DNA of 64,000 nt from Pseudomonadaceae bacterium (lineage in GTDB: Bacteria > Pseudomonadota > Gammaproteobacteria > Pseudomonadales > Pseudomonadaceae), in contig JAUVZY010000013.1 of assembly GCA_030602315.1 (NCBI GenBank), positions 18,729-82,728 on the forward strand, written 5' to 3'. Position 1 is the first letter of the stretch, and each line of letters starts with the position of its first letter. The notes below the pieces were generated by a model. The model was not told the origin of the DNA and did no database searches. It saw nothing but the letters and a program-made list of their open reading frames with translations. Of the stretch, positions 41,684-51,911 are shown piece after piece. Both the position numbers and the translations under genes were made by a program.

Positions 41684-42559
41684 GTGAACCTTCCCTACTT
41701 TCTCGGTTGCCCCGCCTGGAACACGGCGGACTGGCTTGGCTCGCTGTATCCGCCGGGCACGCCCGCCAGCGCACTGCTCGCTGCCTATGCGAGTGTGTTC
41801 AACACCGTCGAAGGCAACACCACCTTCTATGCCTGGCCGGCCGAAGGCACGGTGGCGCGCTGGGCGGAGCAGATGCCGGCCGGGTTTCGCTTTTGCGCCA
41901 AGTTTCCCCGCGAGATCAGCCATGGCGGCGACCTACGTCTGCAGCGCGAGGAGATCGGGCGGTTTCTCGCGCGGCTCGCGCCACTGGGCGCGCGGGTGAC
42001 TCCGTACTGGCTGCAATTGCCGGCGCAGTTCGGGCCGGCGCGACTGGCTGAATTGCAAGCCGTACTCGGCTGGATGGAGGGGCGTCCGCTGGCGGTGGAG
42101 GTGCGCCACCCGGCGTTCTTCGCCCGCGGCGAGGAGGAGCGGGCGCTCAACCGCCTGCTGCGCGATCACGGTGTCGAGCGCATCTGCCTGGACAGCCGCG
42201 CGTTGTTCAGTTGCCGCTCGCAGGAACCGGCGGTGCTGCACGCCCAGCGCGTCAAGCCGCGACTGCCGGTGCGCCCGACGGCGTTCAGCGCCGCGCCGCA
42301 GCTGCGTTTCATCGGCCACCCTGCGTTGGCCGCCAACGATGCCTTCCTGGCGCCCTGGCTGGACAAGCTCGCCGGCTGGATCGAGCAGGGACTCACGCCG
42401 CATGTCTACCTGCACACCCCGGACAACCGCCAGGCGCCGGAGCTGGCGCTGCGCTTTCATCGCCTGCTTGCCGAACGCCTGCCCGGCCTGCCGCCGCTGG
42501 CGCTGCCCGGCGCCGTGCAGGCGCAGTTATCGCTGATCGGTGACGACGCGCACGGCTGA
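41684..42559 (+). CDS. DUF72 domain protein
   Basis: 291-residue TIM-barrel-like DUF72 protein. Features: GCPAWNTADWLGSLYPPGTP near the start, YASVFNTVEGNTTFYAWP (about 30-47), FCAKFPREISH (about 70), LQLPAQFGP (about 107), AVEVRHPAFF, and the C-terminal YLHTPDNRQAPELALRFH. Begins with GTG 4 bases after the preceding stop. Biochemical function is unknown. Confidence 0.87.
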   Translation: MNLPYFLGCPAWNTADWLGSLYPPGTPASALLAAYASVFNTVEGNTTFYAWPAEGTVARWAEQMPAGFRFCAKFPREISHGGDLRLQREEIGRFLARLAPLGARVTPYWLQLPAQFGPARLAELQAVLGWMEGRPLAVEVRHPAFFARGEEERALNRLLRDHGVERICLDSRALFSCRSQEPAVLHAQRVKPRLPVRPTAFSAAPQLRFIGHPALAANDAFLAPWLDKLAGWIEQGLTPHVYLHTPDNRQAPELALRFHRLLAERLPGLPPLALPGAVQAQLSLIGDDAHG

Positions 42560-42597
42560 GCGCTGCAACCCGGCGCTCGGCCGCTTGCCCAACCGAC

Positions 42598-43293
42598 ATG
42601 ACCATCGCGCGCTTGATCCTGCTCTGTGTACTGCTGGCCCTGGTCGGCTTCGGCCTTGCCGTCTGGCAGGGCGTCTACCGGGTACCGCCGGCGTGGAACC
42701 CCTGGGCGCCGCTGGATGTGCAGCAGCCGCCCAACCTGCTCACCGGCCACAAGCTGCGGCGCCTGCAGGATGATCCGGCGCTGTGCCGCCTGGCGCTCGA
42801 CAGTGCCGAGCTGCGTTACACGCCGATGCCCGACAGCCTGCCCGATCCGACCTGCCCGCTGACCAACACCGTGCGCATCGAGGCCTCGGCGCTACGCTTC
42901 AGCGCGCCGTTTCGTGCCACCTGCAGCCTGGCGGTGGCCTACGCGCTGTTCGAAACCCATGACCTGCGGCCGGCGGCCGAAGCTCACCTCGGTTCGCCGC
43001 TGGTTCGCCTCGACCATTTCGGCAGCTTCGCCTGCCGAAACATTGCCCGTAGCAACCGGCGCAGCCAGCACGCCACGGCCAATGCGCTGGACATCGCCGG
43101 CTTTCATCTGGCCGACGGCCGACGAATCACCGTCGCGCGCCACTGGTCCGGCGACGATCCCGAGGCACGCTTTCTGCGCGCAGTGCGCGATGGCGCCTGC
43201 CGGCGCTTTCGCGCCACCCTCGGACCGGACTACAACGCCGCCCACCATGACCACCTGCATGTGGACATGGGCCGCTTCGGCATCTGTCGCTAA
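42598..43293 (+). CDS. Extensin-like C-terminal domain protein
   Basis: 231 residues with one N-terminal membrane anchor ([18 protein letters not shown]) and an extensin-like domain (about 50-231) related in fold to D-Ala-D-Ala/LD metallopeptidases. Cysteines near ALCRLA, TCPLTN, TCSLA, ACRN, ACRRF and ICR probably form disulfides. [12 protein letters not shown] and [10 protein letters not shown] contain the His/Asp residues expected for a zinc site. Role in the envelope unknown. Confidence 0.83.
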   Translation: MTIARLILLCVLLALVGFGLAVWQGVYRVPPAWNPWAPLDVQQPPNLLTGHKLRRLQDDPALCRLALDSAELRYTPMPDSLPDPTCPLTNTVRIEASALRFSAPFRATCSLAVAYALFETHDLRPAAEAHLGSPLVRLDHFGSFACRNIARSNRRSQHATANALDIAGFHLADGRRITVARHWSGDDPEARFLRAVRDGACRRFRATLGPDYNAAHHDHLHVDMGRFGICR

Positions 43294-43361
43294 CGGCCCG
43301 GTTATCGCCCGGCGCGCCCAGCTGGCACAATGCGCGGCTTAACATCACTGGTGATCGCCCC

Positions 43362-44126
43362 ATGAGCTGCGTCGTTCGCATCGAGCCCCTTGCCGCCCCG
43401 TTCGCCGAGGAGGCGGCCCGCTGGGCGGCGCGCCTGGGCCTGCCGCTGGCCGGCGAGGCCGAGCTGGCCTTGCAGGTGGGCGAGGACGGCTTGCAGCTGC
43501 AGCTGCTCGGCGACGACGCGCCAGGGCCGGTGCGGGTGGATTTTCTCGAAGGTGCCGCCGCCCATCGCCGCCAGTTCGGCGGTGGCAGCGGACAAATGAT
43601 CGCCAAGGCGGTGGGCATCGCCCCCGGCATCCGCCCGCAGGTGCTCGATGCCACCGCGGGTCTGGGCCGCGATGCCTTCGTGCTGGCCACGCTGGGCTGC
43701 CCGGTGCAGCTGATCGAGCGCCAGCCGGTCATCGCGGCGCTGCTCGAAGACGGGCTGGCGCGGGCTGCGCGGGATCTTGAAGTCGGCCCGATCGTGGCGA
43801 GGATGCAACTGCACACCGGCAACGCCATTGACCGCCTGCGCCAGTGGCAGGGCGAGGCGCCGCAAGTGGTCTACCTCGATCCGATGTTTCCGCATCGGGA
43901 CAAGACCGCGCTGGTGAAAAAGGAAATGCGCGTGTTCCGCCCGCTGGTGGGGGACGACGACGACGCGCCGGCCTTGCTCGAAGCGGCCCTGGCCCTGGCC
44001 AGCCACCGGGTGGTGGTCAAGCGCCCGCGCAAGGCACCGGTGATCGAAGGGCCAAAGCCCGGATACAGCCTGGAAGGCAAATCCAGCCGCTACGATATCT
44101 ACCCGAAGAAAAAGCTCACGGCGTGA
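43362..44126 (+). CDS. rsmJ: 16S rRNA (guanine-1516-N2)-methyltransferase
   Basis: 254-residue SAM-dependent methyltransferase of the RsmJ family. SAM motif [17 protein letters not shown] (about 92-108); catalytic-region [20 protein letters not shown] (about 170) with the family DPMFP; C-terminal [27 protein letters not shown]. The gene before is unrelated; the RND efflux genes follow. Confidence 0.93.
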   Translation: MSCVVRIEPLAAPFAEEAARWAARLGLPLAGEAELALQVGEDGLQLQLLGDDAPGPVRVDFLEGAAAHRRQFGGGSGQMIAKAVGIAPGIRPQVLDATAGLGRDAFVLATLGCPVQLIERQPVIAALLEDGLARAARDLEVGPIVARMQLHTGNAIDRLRQWQGEAPQVVYLDPMFPHRDKTALVKKEMRVFRPLVGDDDDAPALLEAALALASHRVVVKRPRKAPVIEGPKPGYSLEGKSSRYDIYPKKKLTA

Positions 44127-44185
44127 CGGCAGGCAGGCGCGAGCCGCGCTGCTAAGCTGTTTCCACCTTTTTGCGGAGTGCCCTG

Positions 44186-45277
44186 ATGCGGCCCACCTTT
44201 CCTGCCCGCTGGCTGATGCTGCTGGCCCTGACCCTCGCCGGTTGCGAACGCGCCACGCCGCCGGCGAGTGCGCCGCAGCCGGTGCTGGTGGTGCAGCCAC
44301 AGGCCGCCGCCGCCCACCTGCAGCGCTATCCGGGGGAAGTGCATGCGCGCCACGAGCCGCAACTGGCCTTTCAGGTCGGCGGCAAGGTGGTCGAGCGCCG
44401 GGTGGAAGTCGGCGACCGGGTCGCCGCCGGTGCGCCGCTGGCCCGGCTGGACGCCGAGGATCTGCGCCTGCGCCGCGACGCGGCCCAGGCGCGTGTCGAG
44501 GCGGCGCAGGCGGCGTTGGGCGTGGCGCAGGCCGAGCAGCAGCGCTACCGGGCGCTGCTCGAGCGCCGGCTGGTCAGCCAGTCGCAATTCGACGCCATCG
44601 AAAACCGCTATCGCGCCGCCCGCGCCGATTTCGAACAGGCTACTGCCGAACGCCAGGTGGCGGCCAATCAGCTCGATCATGCGCTGCTCAGCGCGCCCCT
44701 GGCCGGGCTGATCGTGGCGCGCGCGGTGGAGGAGGGCCAGGTGGTGGCGGCCGGTCAGACCGTGTTCGTGCTGGCCGCCGACGGTGAGCGCGAGGTGGCG
44801 ATTCACCTGCCGGAGCAGCAGTTCGCTGCCTTCCGCCTGGGCGATGCGGCGAGCATCGAGCTGTGGTCGCAGCCGGGTGAGCGCTTCGAGGGGCGCCTGC
44901 GCGAACTGGCGGCGGCCGCCGACCCCGCTTCACGCACCTTCGCCGCGCGCGTCGCCTTCGCCAGCCAGGTGGCCGTGGAGCCGGGCCAGAGCGCCCTCGT
45001 TACCCTGCACAACGGTGGCCGCCAGACGCTGGCCGTGCCGCTCAGCGCGGTCAGCGCCGAACAGGGGCAGCCCTTCGTCTGGCGGTTGCGCGCCGACCAC
45101 ACCCTGGAGCGGGTCAGCGTGCGCCTGGGTGCCTATGGCGAGGAACAGGTGCCGGTGCTCGAAGGGCTGAGCGCGGAGGACTGGATCGTGCTCGCCGGCG
45201 TGCATCTGCTGCAGGAGAACCAGCCGGTCCGCCCGCTGGACCGGGACAACCGCCCCGTGCGACTGGGCAGCGAGTAA
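44186..45277 (+). CDS. RND efflux periplasmic adaptor (membrane fusion) lipoprotein
   Basis: 363 residues. Lipoprotein signal MRPTFPARWLMLLALTLAGC (acylated Cys near residue 20), then lipoyl/barrel-sandwich halves (QVGGKVVERRVEVGDRVAAGAPLARLD, about 60-90, and LSAPLAGLIVARAVEEGQVVAAGQT), with an alpha-hairpin between (about 95-160) and a beta-barrel. It bridges the pump below to an outer-membrane channel encoded elsewhere. The ATG at 44186 follows GCGGAG. Gene order suggests the MexJ position of P. aeruginosa, but identity is not certain. Confidence 0.88.
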   Translation: MRPTFPARWLMLLALTLAGCERATPPASAPQPVLVVQPQAAAAHLQRYPGEVHARHEPQLAFQVGGKVVERRVEVGDRVAAGAPLARLDAEDLRLRRDAAQARVEAAQAALGVAQAEQQRYRALLERRLVSQSQFDAIENRYRAARADFEQATAERQVAANQLDHALLSAPLAGLIVARAVEEGQVVAAGQTVFVLAADGEREVAIHLPEQQFAAFRLGDAASIELWSQPGERFEGRLRELAAAADPASRTFAARVAFASQVAVEPGQSALVTLHNGGRQTLAVPLSAVSAEQGQPFVWRLRADHTLERVSVRLGAYGEEQVPVLEGLSAEDWIVLAGVHLLQENQPVRPLDRDNRPVRLGSE

Positions 45278-45281
45278 CAGC

Positions 45282-48200
45282 GTGGCGTTCAATCTGTCGG
45301 CCTGGGCGCTGCGCAACCGTTCACTGGTGGTCTACCTGATGCTGCTGGTGGCGGCGGTCGGCGCGCTGTCCTATACCCGCCTGGGGCAGAGCGAAGACCC
45401 GCCGTTCACCTTCAAGGCCATGGTTGTACGCACCCTCTGGCCGGGCGCCACCGCCCAGCAGGTGGCGCGACAGGTCACCGACCCCATCGAGCAGGCGGCG
45501 ATGGAAACCGGCGATTACCAATGGGTCGGCTCCTTCTCGCGGCCCGGCGAGTCGACGGTGATCTTCCTGGCGCGCGACTCGATGCATTCCCAGGCATTGC
45601 CGGACCTCTGGTATCGCATCCGCAAGAAGGTCGGCGACATCCGCCACGCCCTGCCGCCGAACGTACAGGGGCCGTTCTTCAACGACGAATTCGGCACCAC
45701 CTTCGGCAATCTCTACGCGCTGACCGGCCCGGGTTTCGACTACGCGCTGCTCAAGGACTACGCCGACCGCCTGCAACTGCAGCTGCAGCGCCTGCCGGAT
45801 GTGGGCAAGGTGGAGCTGCTCGGCCTGCAGGACGAGAAGATCTGGGTCGAGCTGTCCAACCTCAAGCTGGCGACCCTGGGCCTGCCGCTGGAGCACGTGC
45901 GCCAGGCGCTCGAGGCGCAGAATGCGGTGGCCCCGGCGGGGTTCGCCGAAACCGCCAGCGAGCGGCTGTGGTTTCGCGTCAGCGGTCAGTTCGAGAGCCT
46001 GGAGCAGATCCGCGACTTCCCGGTGCGGATCGGCGAGCGCACCCTGCGCATCGGCGATGTCGCCGAGGTGCGCCGCGGCTTCAATGACCCTCCCGCGCCG
46101 AGCATGCGCTTTCTGGGCGAGCCGGCCATCGGCCTGGCGGTGGCGATGCGCGAAGGCGGCGACATCCTGCAGCTGGGCCAGTCGCTGGAAGACACCTTCG
46201 CCCGCCTGCAGCGCCAGCTGCCGGCCGGCATGCAGCTTTCCAAGGTGGCCGACCAGCCGGCCGCGGTGCGCGCCGGGGTGGGCGAGTTCGTCCAGGTGCT
46301 GATCGAGGCGCTGGCGATCGTGCTGGTGGTGAGCTTCTTCTCCCTCGGCCTGCGCACGGGGCTGGTGGTGGCGCTGTCGATCCCGCTGGTGCTGGCGATG
46401 ACCTTCAGCGCCATGCACTACTTCGGCATCGGCCTGCACAAGATTTCCCTCGGCGCGCTGGTGCTGGCGCTGGGCCTGCTGGTGGACGACGCGATCATCG
46501 CCGTGGAAATGATGGCGGTCAAGATGGAACAGGGCATGGACCGCCTGCGCGCCGCCAGTTTTGCCTGGAGCAGCACCGCCTTCCCGATGCTGACCGGCAC
46601 GCTGATCACCGCAGCCGGCTTTCTGCCGATCGCCACCGCCGATTCGAGCACCGGCGAATACACCCGCTCGATTTTCCAGGTGGTCACCCTGGCGCTGCTG
46701 GCTTCGTGGATCACCGCGGTGCTGTTCGTGCCGCTGATCGGCGCCACGCTGCTGCCCGAGGGCGGGGGTGGGCAGTCCCGGTCCACTGGCCACGATCCGT
46801 ATGCCACGCGCTTTTATCGCCAGGTGCGCCGGCTGATCGGCGCCTGCGTGCGCTGGCGCTGGGTGGTGATCGGCGCCACCGTGCTGGCCTTCGTCGGTGC
46901 GGTGGCGCTGTTTCGCTTCGTGCCGCAGCAATTCTTCCCCGATTCGACGCGCCTGGAGCTGATGGTCGACCTCAAGCTTGCCGAGGGCGCTTCGCTCAAG
47001 GCCACCGAGGCCGAAGTGCGCCGTCTGGAGCAATTGCTTGCGCAGCAGCCGGGCATCGCCAACTACGTGGCCTATGTCGGCACCGGCTCCCCGCGTTTCT
47101 ACCTGCCGCTGGACCAGCAGCTGCCGGCGGCGAGCTTCGCCCAGTTCGTGGTGCTGGCCGAGGATCTTGCTCAGCGCGAACGCCTGCGCCTGTGGCTGAT
47201 CGAGCGCCTGCGCGAGGACTTCCCCAACCTGCGCGCGCGGGTGTCACGCCTGGAGAACGGCCCGCCGGTGGGTTACCCGATCCAGCTCAGGGTCAGTGGC
47301 GAGCACATTGACCAGGTCCGCGCCATCGCCCGCCAGCTGGCCACGCTGGTGCGCGGCAACCCCGAGGTGGCCAACGTGCACCTGGACTGGCAGGAGCCGA
47401 GCAAGGCGATCCGCCTGGCCATCGACCAGGACCGCGCCCGCGCGCTGGGCGTCTCCAGCGCCGAACTGTCGCATTTTCTGCAGAGCACCTTCACCGGCCA
47501 GCACGTCAGCCAGTTCCGCGAAGGCGACGAGCTGATCGAGATCCTCTTGCGCGCCCCCGAACGCGGCGATCTGACCCGGCTGCCGGATCTAGCGGTACCG
47601 ACCGCCCATGGCCGACGGGTGCCGCTGCAGCAGATCGCCACGCTCGAGTATGGCTTCGAGGAAGGGGTGATCTGGCATCGCAACCGGCTGCCCACGGTGA
47701 CCGTGCGCGCGGACATCTACGGCGAGCGTTTGCCGGCCACGGTGATCGAGCAGCTGCAGCCGGGCCTTGAGGCGCTGCGCGCGGCATTGCCGGACGGCTA
47801 CCTGCTCGAGGTCGGCGGTACCGTGGAGGAGTCGGCGCGTGGCCAGGCCTCAGTGAACGCCGGCATGCCGCTGTTCATCGGGGTGGTGCTGACGCTGTTG
47901 ATGATCCAGCTGCGCAGCTTCTCGCGCACCGCGCTGGTGTTTCTCACCGCGCCGCTGGGCCTGATCGGCGTGACGCTGTTTCTGCTGGCGTTCCAGCGCC
48001 CGTTCGGTTTCGTCGCCATGCTGGGCACCATCGCCCTGGCCGGAATGATCATGCGCAACTCGGTGATCCTGGTCGATCAGATCGAGCAGGACGTCGCCGC
48101 CGGCAGCGAGCGCGCCAGCGCCATCGTCGAGGCCACCGTGCGCCGTCTGCGGCCAATCGTGCTCACCGCGCTGGCTTCGGTGCTGGCGATGATTCCGCTG

Positions 48201-48332
48201 TCGCAGAGCGTGTTCTTCGGGCCGATGGCGGTGGCGATCATGGGCGGGCTGATCGTGGCGACGCTGCTGACCCTGCTGTTTCTGCCGGCGCTGTATGCGG
48301 CCTGGTTCCGCGTGCCGCTACCGCCGCGCTGA
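45282..48332 (+). CDS. RND family efflux pump, inner-membrane transporter
   Basis: 1016-residue proton-driven pump with 12 helices and two large periplasmic loops (about 30-330 and 560-860). The proton-relay acidic pair is in ALGLLVDDAIIAVEMM (about 410). GPMAVAIMGGLIVATLLTLLFLPALYA near the C-terminus is the RND end motif. The GTG start is 4 bases past the adaptor stop. It resembles MexK or other single-component-substrate RND pumps; AcrB-type residues of the phenylalanine-rich pocket are not evident. No channel or repressor gene adjoins the pair. Confidence 0.9.
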   Translation: MAFNLSAWALRNRSLVVYLMLLVAAVGALSYTRLGQSEDPPFTFKAMVVRTLWPGATAQQVARQVTDPIEQAAMETGDYQWVGSFSRPGESTVIFLARDSMHSQALPDLWYRIRKKVGDIRHALPPNVQGPFFNDEFGTTFGNLYALTGPGFDYALLKDYADRLQLQLQRLPDVGKVELLGLQDEKIWVELSNLKLATLGLPLEHVRQALEAQNAVAPAGFAETASERLWFRVSGQFESLEQIRDFPVRIGERTLRIGDVAEVRRGFNDPPAPSMRFLGEPAIGLAVAMREGGDILQLGQSLEDTFARLQRQLPAGMQLSKVADQPAAVRAGVGEFVQVLIEALAIVLVVSFFSLGLRTGLVVALSIPLVLAMTFSAMHYFGIGLHKISLGALVLALGLLVDDAIIAVEMMAVKMEQGMDRLRAASFAWSSTAFPMLTGTLITAAGFLPIATADSSTGEYTRSIFQVVTLALLASWITAVLFVPLIGATLLPEGGGGQSRSTGHDPYATRFYRQVRRLIGACVRWRWVVIGATVLAFVGAVALFRFVPQQFFPDSTRLELMVDLKLAEGASLKATEAEVRRLEQLLAQQPGIANYVAYVGTGSPRFYLPLDQQLPAASFAQFVVLAEDLAQRERLRLWLIERLREDFPNLRARVSRLENGPPVGYPIQLRVSGEHIDQVRAIARQLATLVRGNPEVANVHLDWQEPSKAIRLAIDQDRARALGVSSAELSHFLQSTFTGQHVSQFREGDELIEILLRAPERGDLTRLPDLAVPTAHGRRVPLQQIATLEYGFEEGVIWHRNRLPTVTVRADIYGERLPATVIEQLQPGLEALRAALPDGYLLEVGGTVEESARGQASVNAGMPLFIGVVLTLLMIQLRSFSRTALVFLTAPLGLIGVTLFLLAFQRPFGFVAMLGTIALAGMIMRNSVILVDQIEQDVAAGSERASAIVEATVRRLRPIVLTALASVLAMIPLSQSVFFGPMAVAIMGGLIVATLLTLLFLPALYAAWFRVPLPPR

Positions 48333-48384
48333 CGCTGCCTGGGGGCGCGGGCCGACCTTTTTCAGCTGATCGAGCAGGTGCTCC

Positions 48385-48705
48385 ATGAAACCGACCAACA
48401 TCCTCGCCGCGCTGCCGTCGGACCTGCGCGACGAAGTCTTCGCAGACATCGTTCAGTCAGCGGCGGTGCGCATCGAGCGCATCGTTTCCCTGGGGCATTG
48501 CTCGCCCGCGACGGGCTGGTACGACCAGTCGGAGCATGAGTGGGTGCTGCTGGTGCAGGGCCGGGCGGTGCTGGCGTTCGAGGATGGTTCGCGCTGCGAA
48601 CTGGCCGCCGGCGACTACCTGAACATCCCGGCGCATGTCCGGCACCGGGTCGCCTGGACCGATCCCGAGCAGCCGACGATCTGGCTTGCGGTGTTCTACC
48701 GCTAG
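48385..48705 (+). CDS. Small cupin-domain protein
   Basis: 106 residues, a single cupin barrel. Motif 1 region EHEWVLLVQGRAVLAFEDG (about 52-70) and motif 2 GDYLNIPAHVRHRVAWTD (about 75-92). Two His and one Glu could bind a metal. Homologues are annotated only as cupins. It sits 52 bases after the RND gene and may be its last cistron. Confidence 0.85.
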   Translation: MKPTNILAALPSDLRDEVFADIVQSAAVRIERIVSLGHCSPATGWYDQSEHEWVLLVQGRAVLAFEDGSRCELAAGDYLNIPAHVRHRVAWTDPEQPTIWLAVFYR

Positions 48706-48871
48706 CGCGCTGTTGTCGCTGCGGCGTGGGCAACTCGGCGTGCCGATCCAGCCAGGCATCGGCGTGCACGCGGTGGTGGCCGTCGCCGGCCGGCTCGCTA
48801 CATTTTTGCTATAGGCCGCGTAGTGGCACGCGCGTATCGTATGGCCATCATTTTTTGCGAGGTTGCCGGGC

Positions 48872-49969
48872 GTGTTATCGATCGCTGGGCTGAAGGCTGC
48901 GCTCGACCCGTTCGCCGGGTCGCCGCGCGCCGTCGCTGAGGAGTTCGCCGCCTGGTATCGCCAGGCGAAGGTGGCGCAGATCCGCTACGTGGCCTTTCTC
49001 ACCATGGCGCTCTACTGGGTCTATGCCGCGCTCGAGCAGCAGGTGTCTGCCGATCAGCACGGCGTGCGCCTTTTGATGCATGGGCTGGTGGTGCCGGGGA
49101 TGCTGCTGGGCGTGGGGCTGATGAGCTTTTCGGCCCGGCACTACCGCGCGATGGTACGGCTGCTCTGCGTGGCGCCGGTGGTGGCCATCGCCGCTAGTCT
49201 CTACCTCAACGGCAGCAGTGCCGAGTTCGCTCATTACGCACCGGAGCTGTACCTGGCGATCATGTGGACCTTCGCCATCTCCGGACTCAGCCTGCAAAAG
49301 GCAACCTTGAGCGCCTCGGTCATGGTGCTGCTGACCCTGGTCGCAACGCTGCTCGGGCCGCCGCGTCAGGGCGTCCAGCACCTGCACCTGTTGTGGGTCG
49401 CGGCGGCGTTTTCCTTCGGCGCACTAAGCGCCTTTCTGCTGGAAAAGGCGCACAAGACGATGTTCCTGCACCAATCGAGGCTGACCTTCAGCGCCAGTGT
49501 CGATGGGCTTACCGGGCTGTGGAACCGCGCCTGGATCGACCAGTTCCTGGTCGACGAAATCGCTCGTACACAGCGCTATGGCTCGCCGTTCGCCGTGATC
49601 CTGCTGGATGTCGATCACTTCAAACAGGTCAACGATACCCACGGTCATCTGGCCGGCGATGCGGTGCTGCGCCAGTTCGGCGCGCTGCTGCGCGACCATG
49701 TGCGCAGTGTCGACAAGGTCGGACGCCTGGGCGGCGAGGAGTTTCTCATCGTGCTGCCGGGCATCGGTGCCGAGCAGGCGCAGGCGGCAGCGCGTTCGCT
49801 GCAACAGCGCATCAATAGCTTCGAGTTCGAGACGGTGCGGCACAAGACCGCCAGTTTCGGCATCACCGAGTTCAAGGGCGATGCGAGTTCGCGGGCGCTG
49901 CTGGAGCGGGCCGATCGCGCGCTCTACCAGGCCAAGAAGAACGGGCGCAACCGAATCGAGGTCGCCTGA
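48872..49969 (+). CDS. Membrane diguanylate cyclase (GGDEF)
   Basis: 365 residues: five or six N-terminal helices (about 35-190) and a C-terminal GGDEF domain (about 200-365). The active site is GGEEF, with DGLTGLWNR at the domain start and the product-inhibition site RxxD (RSVD) five residues before GGEEF intact. It is therefore predicted to make c-di-GMP and to be feedback inhibited. The GTG at 48872 is preferred: GAGG stands 9 bases before it, while the upstream TTG at 48863 abuts GAGG. Confidence 0.9.
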   Translation: MLSIAGLKAALDPFAGSPRAVAEEFAAWYRQAKVAQIRYVAFLTMALYWVYAALEQQVSADQHGVRLLMHGLVVPGMLLGVGLMSFSARHYRAMVRLLCVAPVVAIAASLYLNGSSAEFAHYAPELYLAIMWTFAISGLSLQKATLSASVMVLLTLVATLLGPPRQGVQHLHLLWVAAAFSFGALSAFLLEKAHKTMFLHQSRLTFSASVDGLTGLWNRAWIDQFLVDEIARTQRYGSPFAVILLDVDHFKQVNDTHGHLAGDAVLRQFGALLRDHVRSVDKVGRLGGEEFLIVLPGIGAEQAQAAARSLQQRINSFEFETVRHKTASFGITEFKGDASSRALLERADRALYQAKKNGRNRIEVA

Positions 49970-49987
49970 AGGCGGGCGGCCGGGCGC

Positions 49988-50497
49988 TCAGTCCAGCACG
50001 TAGTATTCGATGAGCTGGGCCTCCATGCTGTAGCCCGCTTCGGCCAACTCGCTGCTCTGGTGCTCGACCCGCAAGGTGCCCTGCACCCAGAACGGTTGAT
50101 ACAGCGCATCCTGCACCACGCCCTGAGGGGCCTTGACGTGCACGATCTGGTTGGACGGCGGTGGCGGCACATGAATGCAGGCGCCGAAGTAGGGCACCAG
50201 CAGAAATTCGATGACGCGCCCGTCCTCGCTCAACTCCAGCGGCACGATGTAACCGGGCAGGCGCGACGCCACGCCATCGAGCTCGGCGACCACCGGGGCG
50301 GCGGGTTCCTGCTGCGGTGCCGGTGCGCCGTATTCCTCGAGCAGTACATCGCCCAGACGGCTCAGGTCGTGCACCGCCATCGGTGGCGGTGGTGGCGGTG
50401 CGTCATCGGGCACCAGCTCGTGCCAGTGCAGTTCGCGGACCTGGCTGAAAGCCGGACCGGCGAGCAGCAGCACAAGCAGAACAATCAACACTCTCAT
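49988..50497 (-). CDS. DUF3299 exported protein, last gene of the zinc operon
   Basis: 169 residues with signal peptide MRVLIVLLVLLLAGPAFS. The mature protein has a proline run (PPPPPP near residue 34) and the DUF3299 core GYIVPLE...LLVPYFGACIHVPPPPSNQIV (about 80-115), with a single Cys-His pair that could bind metal. It starts 9 bases after the permease stop. In P. aeruginosa the corresponding four-gene cluster (PA4063-PA4066) is zinc-responsive, as I recall. A paralogue lies at 53310. Confidence 0.87.
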   Translation of the reverse strand: MRVLIVLLVLLLAGPAFSQVRELHWHELVPDDAPPPPPPMAVHDLSRLGDVLLEEYGAPAPQQEPAAPVVAELDGVASRLPGYIVPLELSEDGRVIEFLLVPYFGACIHVPPPPSNQIVHVKAPQGVVQDALYQPFWVQGTLRVEHQSSELAEAGYSMEAQLIEYYVLD

Positions 50498-50506
50498 GGC
50501 AAATCC

Positions 50507-51772
50507 TCAGAGACGGATCGACATGCCGTCGGCCAGCGATTGCCGGTAGGCGCGCCAGGCGGGCACCACGCCCATACACAGGGCGGCGGCCACAATGGCG
50601 CCCAACAGCTTCCACTCATAAGCGCTTGGCCAGGCCAGTGGCAGATACAGGCTGTAGTGTGCCTGCAACGGGCCCTGGGCCAGAAGGATGCCGGTATAGA
50701 GCAGTGCCAGTCCGGACAGAATGCCAGCCACGCTGAGAACCAGCGCTTCGGCCACCAGCAGACCGCCAATGTGCAGCGGGCGTGCGCCCACCGAGCGCAG
50801 GATGGCCATTTCCCGCCGGCGCTCGTTCAGGCTGGACAGAATCGCCGTCAGCATGCCGATCAAGCCGGTGAGCACGACAAATGCCGACACCGCCAACAGC
50901 GCCTTCTCGGCGGTGCCCATCAGTCCCCACAGCTCCTGCAGCGCCACCCCCGGCAGAATCGCCAGTAGCGGCTCGCCGCGGTACTCGTTGATCTGCCGCT
51001 GCACGGTGAAGGTGGCGATGCGATTTTCCAGCCCCAGCAGAACCGCCGTCACGGCCTTGGGCGTCAGGTCCAGCGTCCGCGCCTGTTCGGCGCTGATGCG
51101 CGCCGCGCCGCGCGCCGGCATGCCCTGGCGCCAGTCGATATGCAGCGCCTCCATGCCGGCGAGCGAGATGTGCAGGGTACGGTCCACCGGCGTTCCGGTC
51201 GGCGCGAGGATGCCGACCACGGTGAACGGCTTGTCGTCATGGTTGACCAGGCTCACCGTCGCCACCCCGTGGGCGAGGATGATCGACTCGCCCACGCGGT
51301 AACCCAGTGCACGCGCCACTTCGGCGCCGAGCACCACGTCGAACGGATCGTCGGCAAACAGCTGCCCCTCGGCCAGTGCCAGCGACTGACTGCGTCCATA
51401 GCGGTAATGCTCGAAGTAATCGGTGCTGGTGCCGAGCACGCGGTAGCCGCGGTGCGAGTCACCCAGCGACAGCGGCACCGCCCATTTCACCCGCGGGTGC
51501 GCGGCCAGGAACTGGTAGCTCTCCCAGCGGATGTTGTTGGTGGCGTTGCCGATGCGAAACACCGAATAAAGCAGCAGGTTGATCGGCCCCGAGCGCGCAC
51601 CGACGATCAGATCCGTGCCGCTGATGGTGCTGGCGAAACTGGCGCGCGCCTCGGTGCGCAGCCGTTCGACGCCCAACAGCAGCGCGACCGACAGGGCGAT
51701 GGCAAACACCGTGAGCAACACCGTGAAGCGTCGGTTGGCGAGGCTGGCAAGGGCTAGGCGCAGGAGGAACAT
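50507..51772 (-). CDS. ABC transporter permease, FtsX/MacB-like
   Basis: 421 residues with an N-terminal helix (VLLTVFAIALSVALLLGVE), a large periplasmic region (about 45-270) and three C-terminal helices of the FtsX-like domain (about 290-410, ending MGVVPAWRAYRQSLADGMSIRL). This is the type VII ABC fold used for mechanotransmission or lipoprotein handling rather than import. Partner of the ATPase upstream. The 139-base gap between the two genes is unusual for such a pair. Confidence 0.88.
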   Translation of the reverse strand: MFLLRLALASLANRRFTVLLTVFAIALSVALLLGVERLRTEARASFASTISGTDLIVGARSGPINLLLYSVFRIGNATNNIRWESYQFLAAHPRVKWAVPLSLGDSHRGYRVLGTSTDYFEHYRYGRSQSLALAEGQLFADDPFDVVLGAEVARALGYRVGESIILAHGVATVSLVNHDDKPFTVVGILAPTGTPVDRTLHISLAGMEALHIDWRQGMPARGAARISAEQARTLDLTPKAVTAVLLGLENRIATFTVQRQINEYRGEPLLAILPGVALQELWGLMGTAEKALLAVSAFVVLTGLIGMLTAILSSLNERRREMAILRSVGARPLHIGGLLVAEALVLSVAGILSGLALLYTGILLAQGPLQAHYSLYLPLAWPSAYEWKLLGAIVAAALCMGVVPAWRAYRQSLADGMSIRL

Positions 51773-51911
51773 GGCAAGGGGCGTCTGGTGGCGAATGAGG
51801 GTAACGCTCGGTTAGAACAGGGTGGCCGCGCCGGGTGCGAAGCGCTGGCCACGTGCGCGCGGGATTGCCCGGTCGAGGCGTGCGCGTTTGGCGAAGCGGG
51901 CGAACGTGCCA

